This document shows, piece by piece, positions 1 to 7,210 of a stretch of DNA of 64,000 nt; position 1 is the first letter of the stretch; each line of letters opens with the position of its first letter. Source of the DNA: Bacteroidales bacterium UBA1745 (lineage in GTDB: Bacteria; Bacteroidota; Bacteroidia; Bacteroidales; UBA932); contig DCHT01000044.1 of the NCBI GenBank assembly GCA_002314885.1, forward strand, positions 41,953 through 105,952, in the 5' to 3' direction. Made by a program: the position numbers and the translations under genes. A model generated the notes under the pieces. It worked only from the letters and a program-made list of their open reading frames with translations. It made no database searches and was not told the DNA's origin.

Positions 1-1
1 T

Positions 2-415
2 TATGAGGCCTCGGTTGACGACGGTGTCGTCGTTGAGGCTGAGCCAGTCGTAGTCGACATCTTTGGAGAGCCGGTGGAGAGGCCGATGGATATCAATGAG
101 GCCCACAGGGCGACCAGGAAGAAGAGCGTCGGGGAGACGATGGAGATGATGGAGGCTTGGAGAACGGCGATTCCGGGAGCTCCGGTGAAGGATGTCAGGA
201 GTGCTATCTCGCTGAATGACAGGATTTTGTTCATCAGGGAGCTGTTCGGGTCAGATGCTGAGAAGTTCCAGACGGTTGTGGAGAGGGTCAATGCTATGAG
301 TGAGCTGGATGAGGTGCTGGAGATGTTGCAGGGGGAGTGTCCTGAGTGGGATATGAATTCCGATACCGTATATCGTTTTATGATGGCCGTGCGCCGCAGA
401 CTTCGTCAGGAGTAG
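2..415 (+). CDS. hypothetical protein, C-terminal part (5' end outside window)
   Basis: The frame is open from the left edge (first full codon at base 2) to the stop at 413-415, giving about 137 residues. An internal ATG at 74 is not needed as a start because the frame upstream stays open. The visible part has an acidic, valine-rich linker, then a helical region with LNDRILFIRELF around residues 70-81, and a basic end (RRRLRQE). I recall similar 'LND..LFIRELF' C-termini in uncharacterised Bacteroidota proteins, but I know no function. It ends five bases before rsmI, so the two are probably cotranscribed. Confidence 0.7.
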   Translation, partial: YEASVDDGVVVEAEPVVVDIFGEPVERPMDINEAHRATRKKSVGETMEMMEAWRTAIPGAPVKDVRSAISLNDRILFIRELFGSDAEKFQTVVERVNAMSELDEVLEMLQGECPEWDMNSDTVYRFMMAVRRRLRQE

Positions 416-420
416 AGAGT

Positions 421-1128
421 ATGGCAGGCAAGCTTTATATAGTTCCGACGCCGGTGGGCAATCTGGAGGATATGACCATACGTGCCGTCAATGTGCTGAA
501 GGAGGCGGATCTTATCCTTGCGGAGGATACCAGGACGAGTTCCGTGCTGCTGAAGCATTACGATATTCACGGAAGGCTGGAGTCGCATCATAAGTTCAAT
601 GAGCATAAGACCTCCGAGATGATCAAGGAGAGGATACTGCAGGGACTGAATGTGGCGCTGGTGAGCGATGCGGGTACGCCTGGCGTGTCGGATCCGGGCT
701 TTCTGCTGGTGAGGACCTGTGCGGCTGAGGGCATCGAGGTGCAGACTCTGCCGGGTGCGACGGCTTGCATTCCTGCGATTGTGAGCAGTGGACTGCCTTG
801 CGACCGTTTCTGTTTCGAGGGCTTCCTACCGGTGAAGAAGGGCCGTCAGACGAGGCTCAAGGAGCTTTCCACTGAGCCGAGGACTATGATTTTCTATGAG
901 TCTCCGTACAGGCTGGTGAAGACGCTGGAGCAGCTGGCCGAGGCTTTCGGACCTGAGAGGGAGTGCTCGGTGGCACGCGAGATTTCCAAGCTCCACGAGG
1001 AGCACAGGCGTGGCTCCCTGGCCGATGTTGCGGCCTGGTACAAGGAGCACGAGCCTAAGGGTGAGATAGTCCTGATCGTGGCAGGGGCGCCTTCCAAGAA
1101 GCATAGGAAGGACGACGACGAGGACTGA
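421..1128 (+). CDS. rsmI: 16S rRNA (cytidine(1402)-2'-O)-methyltransferase RsmI
   Basis: The protein has 235 residues and is a complete RsmI of the tetrapyrrole methylase fold. It would use S-adenosylmethionine to methylate the ribose of C1402 in the 16S rRNA decoding centre. Visible family signatures are VPTPVGNLEDMT near the N-terminus, AEDTRTS around residue 40, and SDAGTPGVSDPG near residue 85. The frame is open further upstream to 346, but that stretch overlaps the preceding gene and lacks family similarity. The start at 421 (MAGKLYIVPTPVGN) is therefore chosen. The C-terminus is highly charged (KKHRKDDDED). Confidence 0.95.
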   Translation: MAGKLYIVPTPVGNLEDMTIRAVNVLKEADLILAEDTRTSSVLLKHYDIHGRLESHHKFNEHKTSEMIKERILQGLNVALVSDAGTPGVSDPGFLLVRTCAAEGIEVQTLPGATACIPAIVSSGLPCDRFCFEGFLPVKKGRQTRLKELSTEPRTMIFYESPYRLVKTLEQLAEAFGPERECSVAREISKLHEEHRRGSLADVAAWYKEHEPKGEIVLIVAGAPSKKHRKDDDED

Positions 1129-1165
1129 TTTTGTTGAATGAGAGAAGGGTTGAGGCGTATGTTCA

Positions 1166-2065
1166 ATGAAGAAAAAAGACAGCGAAGGGGACTCTAAGGT
1201 GCTCTTCACCTCCTTCAGGGCGGGAGTCATAGCCCTGGTGTTTCTGCTGACTGGCTTCCAGTTGGCGATGTTCATCCACAAAGCAGCGCAGACGCGCATT
1301 CTGGCGAACCGTGACCAACCGGACACGGTCTATGTCTATGCTGTGCCGCCGTCTGAGAGCGTTGCGTCAGGCTCCAAATCGTATTCTGGAGCTTCGTCCC
1401 ACAGTTCGGTGCGGCATAATGCCTCCCACGAGCCTGCTGTGGAGCAGATTCGTCGGGAGAAGGCGCCTCGCAAGGTGGAGTCATTCCGTTTCAATCCCAA
1501 TACCGTGAGTGTGGAGGACCTGGTGCGCCTGGGTTTCTCGCCCAAGCAGGCGGAGGCCATAGACAGTTATCGCCAGAAGGGCGGCAAGTACAGGCGAAAG
1601 AGCGATTTCGCCAAGTCCTACGTAGTCAGCGATTCGGTTTATAGGCGTCTGGAGAAGTACATTGACATACCTCTGCTGGATATCAACGTGGCTGATTCTG
1701 CGGCTTTTGACGGACTTCCGGGGATAGGTGGCTACTATGCCTCCAAGATGGTGGAGTACAGGGCTCAGCTGGGAGGTTATTCCTGCAAGGAGCAGTTGCT
1801 GGAGATCTACCATTTCGACCAGGAGAGGTACGACGGACTGAAGGATCTGATCAAGGTGTCCAAACCGAAGCCATACAGGCTTTGGAGCTTGCCGGCAGAT
1901 TCCCTCAGGCTGCATCCTCATATCCACGACTGGCGTACGGCGAGGGCCATAGTGCTCTATCGCGACAATAACGAACGCAGCCTCTGGACCGTGGATGGCC
2001 TCGAGGCTGCGGGTATTCTGGAGAAGGAGAAGGCTGACCGCCTCCGCCTGTGTCTGATCGAGTGA
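1166..2065 (+). CDS. membrane-anchored helix-hairpin-helix (ComEA-like) protein
   Basis: The protein has 299 residues. A short charged N-terminus precedes one membrane segment at about residues 19-37, followed by a low-complexity Ser/Lys region. Three helix-hairpin-helix-like units follow: FNPNTVSVEDLVRLGFS, INVADSAAFDGLPGIG and a more divergent C-terminal one. ComEA-type domains bind DNA non-specifically. In Bacteroidota such proteins are common but their role in DNA uptake is unproven, so only 'DNA-binding membrane protein' is supported. The gene ends one base before the convergent aldehyde dehydrogenase stop, with no room for a terminator. Confidence 0.8.
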   Translation: MKKKDSEGDSKVLFTSFRAGVIALVFLLTGFQLAMFIHKAAQTRILANRDQPDTVYVYAVPPSESVASGSKSYSGASSHSSVRHNASHEPAVEQIRREKAPRKVESFRFNPNTVSVEDLVRLGFSPKQAEAIDSYRQKGGKYRRKSDFAKSYVVSDSVYRRLEKYIDIPLLDINVADSAAFDGLPGIGGYYASKMVEYRAQLGGYSCKEQLLEIYHFDQERYDGLKDLIKVSKPKPYRLWSLPADSLRLHPHIHDWRTARAIVLYRDNNERSLWTVDGLEAAGILEKEKADRLRLCLIE

Positions 2066-2066
2066 A

Positions 2067-3473
2067 TTACTTCAGGAACTTGCTGATAAGCTTGAGTTTG
2101 CCTTCAGTGTATGGCTGATAGCGCATCTTAGGGTCTATCCAGTTCTTGCGGTCCGTGATGCTCTTGAGGTGGGAGAAGGTGTCGTAGCCGTATTTGCCGT
2201 GGTAGTTGCCCATACCGCTTTCGCCGACTCCTCCGAAAGGCATTGACTCGGATGCGAGGTGGACGATGACGTCGTTGACGCATCCGCCGCCGAAGTGAAG
2301 TGCCTCGAGCAGAGCCCTCTTGACCTCGCTGTCGGTGGTGAATATATAGGTGGCCAGAGGCCTTGGACGGCTGTTGATGCCCGTTACGACGTCGTAGAGG
2401 TCGTCGTAGGTGACGATAGGCATAATAGGTCCGAAGATCTCCTCCTGCATCAGGACGGTGTCGAATGTGTTCTCCGAGAGCTTTCCGACATTCACGATGG
2501 TCGGTTCTATGCGCAGAGCCTCATCCTGAAGCCTGCCGCCGTATGCGATGCAGCTTTCACCGAGCTTCTGCTTTGCGTCTTCGAGAGTCTCGACGAGCCT
2601 TGAGTAGTGCTTGGCGCTGATGATCTTGCCATAGTCCGGATTATCCAGAGGCTGGGCTCCGAACATTGCGGAAATCTCCTTGCGGCAGAGGGCGACGAAC
2701 TCTTCAGCTACGCTTTCGTGTACGAATACGTGATCAGGAGCCACGCAGGTCTGACCGAGGTTGAGATATTTGCCGAAGACGATTCTCCTGGCAGCGAGAG
2801 GCAGATTTGCTGTCTCGTCCACGATGACAGGGCTCTTTCCACCCAGTTCCAATGTGACTGGAGTGAGGTTCTGTGCGGCCTTGCCCATCACGATGCGGCC
2901 CACGTTCTTGCTTCCGGTGAAGAAGATGTAGTCCCATTTCTGTTCGAGCAGGTCCGCATTGACGTCGCGACCGCCTTCCACGACGGCCACATAGTCCTCA
3001 GTGAAGACTTCCTCGATGAGCTTCTTCACGGCGGCGCTGGTGGCAGGGGCGTATGCCGATGGCTTGATGACCGCGGTGTTGCCGGCTGCGAGGGCGCTCG
3101 CCAGAGGGGAGATGCAGAGCAGGAACGGATAGTTCCAAGGGCTCATTATGAGGGTGTTGCCGTAAGGCTCGCGTATGATGTAACTCTTCGCCGGGAAGTT
3201 GGCGAGGGGAGTGGCGACCCTGCGGGTACGGCCCCACCAGCGCATCTTGCGAATGATGTTGCTGATTTCTGAGAGAGCCAGGCCGACTTCGCACATATAT
3301 GCCTCGGTCTCGCTTTTGCCCAGGTCGGCCTTGAGAGCGGCCAGCAGTTCGTCCTTATGCTCCTCGATGGCGGCTTTGAGCAGCCTGAGGACCCTCTTGC
3401 GATGGATGATGTCCAGAGTGTTGCCTTCGTCGAAGAACTTCCTCTGTTTCTGGACTATTTCCTGGGTAGTCAT
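2067..3473 (-). CDS. NAD(P)-dependent aldehyde dehydrogenase
   Basis: The protein has 468 residues and is a full-length member of the aldehyde dehydrogenase superfamily, which oxidises aldehydes to carboxylic acids. The cofactor and active-site signatures are intact: SPWNYPF (about 111-117), the general-base Glu209 in LELGGKSP and the nucleophile Cys243 in GQTCVAPDH. Its length and the C-terminal FSHLKSI / PPY-like end resemble the fatty or medium-chain aldehyde dehydrogenase class, but the substrate cannot be fixed from sequence. The start codon overlaps the trpS stop by one base, so it is the last gene of the recA-lipoprotein-trpS run. Confidence 0.9.
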   Translation of the reverse strand: MTTQEIVQKQRKFFDEGNTLDIIHRKRVLRLLKAAIEEHKDELLAALKADLGKSETEAYMCEVGLALSEISNIIRKMRWWGRTRRVATPLANFPAKSYIIREPYGNTLIMSPWNYPFLLCISPLASALAAGNTAVIKPSAYAPATSAAVKKLIEEVFTEDYVAVVEGGRDVNADLLEQKWDYIFFTGSKNVGRIVMGKAAQNLTPVTLELGGKSPVIVDETANLPLAARRIVFGKYLNLGQTCVAPDHVFVHESVAEEFVALCRKEISAMFGAQPLDNPDYGKIISAKHYSRLVETLEDAKQKLGESCIAYGGRLQDEALRIEPTIVNVGKLSENTFDTVLMQEEIFGPIMPIVTYDDLYDVVTGINSRPRPLATYIFTTDSEVKRALLEALHFGGGCVNDVIVHLASESMPFGGVGESGMGNYHGKYGYDTFSHLKSITDRKNWIDPKMRYQPYTEGKLKLISKFLK

Positions 3474-4624
3474 TATTTCTCTGCGTATTTGGCAGTCTGC
3501 TCGGCGATGAGCTCATCGAGGACTCCTTCGTCGAAGTAGTTGATCCTCATAGCCCTCTTCACGTCTGCAAGGGTTTCTGCGGCGACTGCGCGGGCAGCTT
3601 CAGTGCCTTTGCGGAGCACTTCATAGACGTATGGGATGTTCTGCTCGAGTTCGTGCCTGCGGGTGCGGATAGGCTCGAGGGTGTCGTTGAGGACTGCTGC
3701 GAGGAAGTTCTTGACCATCATATCGCCAAGACCGCCCTGACGGTACTGGTTTTTGACCTCGTCGAGGCTGTGGAATTCGAAGGATGCCTTGCGGCCTACG
3801 AAGCAGGATGCGAACTTGTCGAAGTGCTCAGGCTTGCAGAATGCGTCGAGATAGGTGAACACGGTGTTGCCCTCCACCTTGCCCGGGTCGCTGACCTGGA
3901 GGTGGTTAGGGTCGGTGAACATACTCTTGACCTTGGCGTTGACTTCCTCTGCGGAATCGGAGAGGTAGATGCAGTTGCCCAGGGACTTGCTCATCTTGGC
4001 CTTGCCGTCGGTACCCGGCAGACGCAGGCAGGCTGCGTTGTCAGGAAGCATTATCTCCGGCTCCACGAGGACTTCCCCGTAGGTGGAGTTGAACTTGCGC
4101 ACGATCTCGCGGGTCTGCTCTATCATAGGCTCCTGATCCTCGCCTACAGGCACTGTGGTGGCCTTGAAGGCGGTGATGTCAGCTGCCTGGCTGATAGGGT
4201 AGCAGAAGAATCCGACAGGAGTGCCGGCCTTGTTTGCGTTTTCCTCGGCGTTGTCGCTGAAGCCCCTCATCTGGATCTCGGCCTTCACGGTAGGGTTCCT
4301 CTGGAGCCTCTGTACGGTCACGAGGTTCTGATAGAAGAAGTCCAGCTCGGTGAGCTCGCTGATCTGGGACTGGATGAAGAGGTTCGACTTGGCAGGGTCA
4401 AGACCTGCTGAGAGGTAGTCGAGGGCCACCTCTATGATGTTCTGACGTACCTTCTCAGGGTTGTCTGCGTTGTCGGTGAGCGCCTGTGCATCGGCGATCA
4501 TAATGAATATCTTCTCGAACTGGCCGCTGTTCTGGAGCTCAACCCTTCTTCTGAGTGAGCCTACATAGTGGCCGATGTGGAGGCGTCCGGTCGGACGGTC
4601 TCCGGTCAGGATTATCTTTCCCAT
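3473..4624 (-). CDS. trpS: tryptophan--tRNA ligase
   Basis: The protein has 383 residues and is a class I aminoacyl-tRNA synthetase that charges tRNA-Trp. The HIGH motif is present as HIGH at residues 16-19 and the KMSKS loop at 210-214. The N-terminal [18 protein letters not shown] is the usual TrpRS opening and supports the start. It is longer than the about 330-residue compact TrpRS, matching the long form seen in many Bacteroidota. Its first codons overlap the end of the upstream small lipoprotein gene by 13 bases, and its stop overlaps the aldehyde dehydrogenase start, which indicates translational coupling. Confidence 0.95.
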   Translation of the reverse strand: MGKIILTGDRPTGRLHIGHYVGSLRRRVELQNSGQFEKIFIMIADAQALTDNADNPEKVRQNIIEVALDYLSAGLDPAKSNLFIQSQISELTELDFFYQNLVTVQRLQRNPTVKAEIQMRGFSDNAEENANKAGTPVGFFCYPISQAADITAFKATTVPVGEDQEPMIEQTREIVRKFNSTYGEVLVEPEIMLPDNAACLRLPGTDGKAKMSKSLGNCIYLSDSAEEVNAKVKSMFTDPNHLQVSDPGKVEGNTVFTYLDAFCKPEHFDKFASCFVGRKASFEFHSLDEVKNQYRQGGLGDMMVKNFLAAVLNDTLEPIRTRRHELEQNIPYVYEVLRKGTEAARAVAAETLADVKRAMRINYFDEGVLDELIAEQTAKYAEK

Positions 4625-4944
4625 TGGTTGTCTTTGTCTATTTCGTAAATGTCTTGTCTCTTCCAGTCTCCGTACGCGTCATACCAGTCCAGGGTCAGTG
4701 TGCCGCCGGTGTAGCCTTCGTCCACGTTGCCCGTGAGTTCCTCAAGCATCCATTCCATCTGACGGTCGCTGACCTGGTCTTTGTAGAAGTCGTAGAGCTT
4801 CTCGCTCTTCTGGCTGTCTCCGCTTTCGTATTCGCATACTACGGCAGCCCTGACGGTGTAGAACCAGCTGCCCTCGTACGAACAACTGCCCAACCCGCAG
4901 AGGGTCAGGCAGAATGTCGCTAGTATGCAGAGGAGTTTCCTCAT
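4612..4944 (-). CDS. small putative lipoprotein, unknown function
   Basis: The protein has 110 residues. A hydrophobic leader ends in LGSC, so Cys21 is a likely lipidation site and the product is probably an envelope lipoprotein. The rest is acidic and aromatic with no domain I recognise; a [16 protein letters not shown] stretch lies in the second half. It lies between recA and trpS, starts one base inside the recA stop, and overlaps trpS by 13 bases, so expression with recA and trpS is likely. Nothing in the sequence ties it to DNA repair. Confidence 0.75.
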   Translation of the reverse strand: MRKLLCILATFCLTLCGLGSCSYEGSWFYTVRAAVVCEYESGDSQKSEKLYDFYKDQVSDRQMEWMLEELTGNVDEGYTGGTLTLDWYDAYGDWKRQDIYEIDKDNQWER

Positions 4945-5969
4945 TAACAGTCTTTCATTTCAGCAAGCGCTGCACGGATCTTTGCCTCGATCTCGTCGCA
5001 GAGCTCCACGTTGTCGGTGAGCAGCTGCTTGACGGCCTCACGGCCCTGTGCGAGCTTGGATTCGTTGTAGCTGAACCAGCTTCCGCTCTTGCGTACGATG
5101 TCCAGTTCCACTGCGAGGTCGATGACTTCACCCACGTGGCTGATGCCTTCTCCGAATACGATGTCGAACTCGGCCTTCTTGAAAGGAGGTGCCATCTTGT
5201 TCTTCACGATCTTGACCTTGGTGCGGTTGCCGAGAGCCTCGTCACCGTCCTTGATCTGGGTGGTCCTGCGTACGTCGACGCGGACTGAAGCATAGAACTT
5301 GAGGGCGTTGCCGCCGGTGGTGGTCTCTGGGTTGCCGAACATCACGCCGATCTTGTCGCGCAGCTGGTTGATGAAGATGCAGCAGGTGTTGGTCTTGCTG
5401 ATGTTTGCAGTAAGTTTGCGGAGAGCCTGGCTCATAAGCCTTGCGTGGAGGCCCATCTTGGCGTCACCCATTTCGCCTTCGATCTCGGCCTTCGGGGTGA
5501 GTGCTGCCACGGAGTCGATGACGATGATGTCGATCGCGCCGGAGCGGATGAGGTTGTCAGCAACTTCGAGGGCCTGCTCGCCGTTGTCCGGCTGGGAGAT
5601 GAGGAGAGTCTCGAGGTTCACTCCGAGATTCTTCGCGTATGTCCTGTCGAATGCGTGCTCAGCGTCGATGATGGCAGCGATGCCGCCCTTCTTCTGAGCC
5701 TCTGCGATCGCGTGGATTGCGAGAGTGGTCTTACCGCTGGATTCAGGTCCGTAGATCTCGATTATCCTTCCGCGTGGATATCCGCCGATGCCGAGTGCGT
5801 GGTCGAGGGCGATGGAACCGCTTGGAATCACTGCCACGTCTGCATTAGGCTGATCTCCCAGCTTCATGATCGTTCCCTTTCCGTAATCCTTCTCAATCTT
5901 GTCGATCGTAGCCTGGAGAGCTTTGAGCTTCGCGGCGTTGAGGTCTGTGTTTTCTACTTCTTTTGCCAT
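4944..5969 (-). CDS. recA: recombinase RecA
   Basis: The protein has 341 residues. It is the strand-exchange ATPase of homologous recombination and, in organisms with an SOS response, the co-protease for LexA-type repressors. The Walker A motif GPESSGKT occupies residues 74-81, and the core motifs HAEHAFD-like IDAEHAFD and [28 protein letters not shown] are intact. An upstream in-frame start at 6020 would add 17 residues running into the promoter; the start at 5969 ([14 protein letters not shown]) is chosen. Two -7-like boxes and a perfect inverted repeat lie upstream (separate entries). Confidence 0.97.
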   Translation of the reverse strand: MAKEVENTDLNAAKLKALQATIDKIEKDYGKGTIMKLGDQPNADVAVIPSGSIALDHALGIGGYPRGRIIEIYGPESSGKTTLAIHAIAEAQKKGGIAAIIDAEHAFDRTYAKNLGVNLETLLISQPDNGEQALEVADNLIRSGAIDIIVIDSVAALTPKAEIEGEMGDAKMGLHARLMSQALRKLTANISKTNTCCIFINQLRDKIGVMFGNPETTTGGNALKFYASVRVDVRRTTQIKDGDEALGNRTKVKIVKNKMAPPFKKAEFDIVFGEGISHVGEVIDLAVELDIVRKSGSWFSYNESKLAQGREAVKQLLTDNVELCDEIEAKIRAALAEMKDC

Positions 5970-6017
5970 AGAGTTAAAATTTGTTTTGTATGATTGCGGG
6001 CCTGAACCGCATCGATA

Positions 6018-6025
6018 CAAAGATA
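6018..6025 (-). promoter_or_regulatory. candidate -7 box of recA promoter
   Basis: The plus strand reads CAAAGATA, so the minus strand reads TATCTTTG, an exact TAnnTTTG Bacteroidota -7 element, 48 bases upstream of the recA ATG. No clear TTTG lies 19-21 bp upstream. Confidence 0.55.
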
Positions 6026-6060
6026 TTAAAAATTATTGGTTCTATTTCGATTTTCTGCTG

Positions 6061-6068
6061 CAAAGATA
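6061..6068 (-). promoter_or_regulatory. second candidate -7 box of recA promoter
   Basis: The minus strand reads TATCTTTG, a second exact TAnnTTTG, which would give a leader of roughly 90 bases. The inverted repeat at 6075-6099 would cover the -33 region of this promoter, which makes it the better candidate for regulated recA expression. Confidence 0.5.
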
Positions 6069-6074
6069 GACTTA

Positions 6075-6099
6075 GCTTGTGCAACTCTACTGCACAAGC
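6075..6099. promoter_or_regulatory. perfect 9-bp inverted repeat (operator-like) between recA and rlmN
   Basis: The arms GCTTGTGCA (6075-6083) and TGCACAAGC (6091-6099) are exact reverse complements separated by 7 bases (ACTCTAC). The centre-to-centre spacing of 16 bp would place both half-sites on similar faces of the helix, as for dimeric repressors. It lies between the divergent recA and rlmN promoters and upstream-adjacent to the recA -7 box at 6061-6068. It is not followed by a T run, so a terminator is unlikely. Confidence 0.6.
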
Positions 6100-6106
6100 A
6101 AAAGTT

Positions 6107-6138
6107 TTTGGGAAAATTTTTCAAAATTTTTAATTTTG
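6107..6138 (+). promoter_or_regulatory. promoter of rlmN
   Basis: TTTG at 6107-6110 and TAATTTTG (TAnnTTTG) at 6131-6138 are separated by 20 bp, the normal Bacteroidota -33/-7 spacing. The rlmN ATG follows at 6158. This location rules out the upstream TTG (6140) as the start. Confidence 0.75.
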
Positions 6139-6157
6139 TTTGATAAGAATAAAGGAT

Positions 6158-7210
6158 ATGGAAAAGAAGAAGCTTCTCGGAATGACTCCGGATGAACTTA
6201 AGGAGGTCACGCTTTCGTGTGGTCTTCCGAAGTTTGCGGCTAAGCAGATTGCGGACTGGATGTATGTGAAGCGCGTCCGCAGCATAGATGAAATGACGAA
6301 TATCAGCAAGGCCGGAAGGGAAGCGCTGAAGGAGAATTATGAACTTGGCGTCATAGCTTATGCCGGGCTTGCGGAATCGTCCGACGGCACGAAGAAGTAC
6401 CTCTTCCCGGTCGAGACTATGGTCAATGCGACTTTGGGCGTTGAGAATACCGCGGTCGAGGCCGTGATGATTCCGGACGAGGACAGGGCCACGCTCTGCG
6501 TCTCAAGCCAGTCGGGATGCAAGATGGGCTGCCATTTCTGTATGACGGGCCGTCAGGGCTTCCACGGCAACCTTTCCGTTGCCGATATACTATCCCAGTT
6601 CATAGCAGTGGACGAATCCGCCCGTCTGACCAATGCGGTCTTTATGGGTATGGGCGAACCGCTGGACAACTATCCCAACGTGATGCGCGCCATAGAGGTG
6701 CTCACCTCAGACTGGGGCTTCGGATGGAGCCCGAAGCGAATAACCCTCTCCACCATCGGAGTGCTGCCGAACCTGCGCAGATACCTCGATGAATGCCGCT
6801 GCCACCTGGCTGTCAGCCTCCACAATCCTTTCCCGGAGGAGCGTCAGAGCGTGATGCCGGTGCAGAAGGGATGGCCGATCGAGCAGGTCATAGAAATGAT
6901 AAAAGAGTATGATTTCACAGGACAGAGGCGTGTAAGCTTCGAATATACGATGTTCGCAGGCTTCAACGACGACAAGCGCCACGCCGACGCGCTCGCAAGG
7001 CTGCTCAAGGGTCTGGAGTGCCGTGTGAACCTCATACGTTTCCATAAGATTCCGGATTTCCCGTACGATTGTCCGCCTCAGGCTGTAATGGAAGCATTCC
7101 GCGACCGTCTCAACCGCCAGGGCGTAACCACCACCATCAGGGCATCCAGGGGTGAGGATATACTCGCCGCCTGCGGTATGCTCGCCGGACAGCACAACTC
7201 GAAGAAATGA
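6158..7210 (+). CDS. rlmN: dual-specificity 23S rRNA/tRNA adenine C2-methyltransferase RlmN
   Basis: The protein has 350 residues. It is a radical SAM enzyme that methylates C2 of A2503 in 23S rRNA and A37 of some tRNAs. The cluster-binding motif CKMGCHFC spans Cys121, Cys125 and Cys128. The two cysteines needed for the ping-pong mechanism appear as Cys114 (TLCVSS) and Cys339 (AACGMLAG). The ATG at 6158 is preferred over TTG at 6140 because the latter lies at the expected transcription start. The stop overlaps the next gene in an ATGA, so the phospholipase gene is probably translationally coupled. Confidence 0.96.
   Translation: MEKKKLLGMTPDELKEVTLSCGLPKFAAKQIADWMYVKRVRSIDEMTNISKAGREALKENYELGVIAYAGLAESSDGTKKYLFPVETMVNATLGVENTAVEAVMIPDEDRATLCVSSQSGCKMGCHFCMTGRQGFHGNLSVADILSQFIAVDESARLTNAVFMGMGEPLDNYPNVMRAIEVLTSDWGFGWSPKRITLSTIGVLPNLRRYLDECRCHLAVSLHNPFPEERQSVMPVQKGWPIEQVIEMIKEYDFTGQRRVSFEYTMFAGFNDDKRHADALARLLKGLECRVNLIRFHKIPDFPYDCPPQAVMEAFRDRLNRQGVTTTIRASRGEDILAACGMLAGQHNSKK

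Noticed and set aside
1..291. 96-codon minus-strand frame at the left edge with hydrophobic stretches
   Set aside because: It overlaps the plus-strand frame that is open from the edge and ends five bases before rsmI; Ser/Thr-rich composition suggests a shadow.
5970..6020. 17-residue N-terminal extension of RecA
   Set aside because: It overlaps the promoter box at 6018-6025 and is not RecA-like; the family start is MAKE at 5969.
6140..6157. TTG start extending rlmN by six codons
   Set aside because: It lies at the predicted transcription start immediately after the -7 box.
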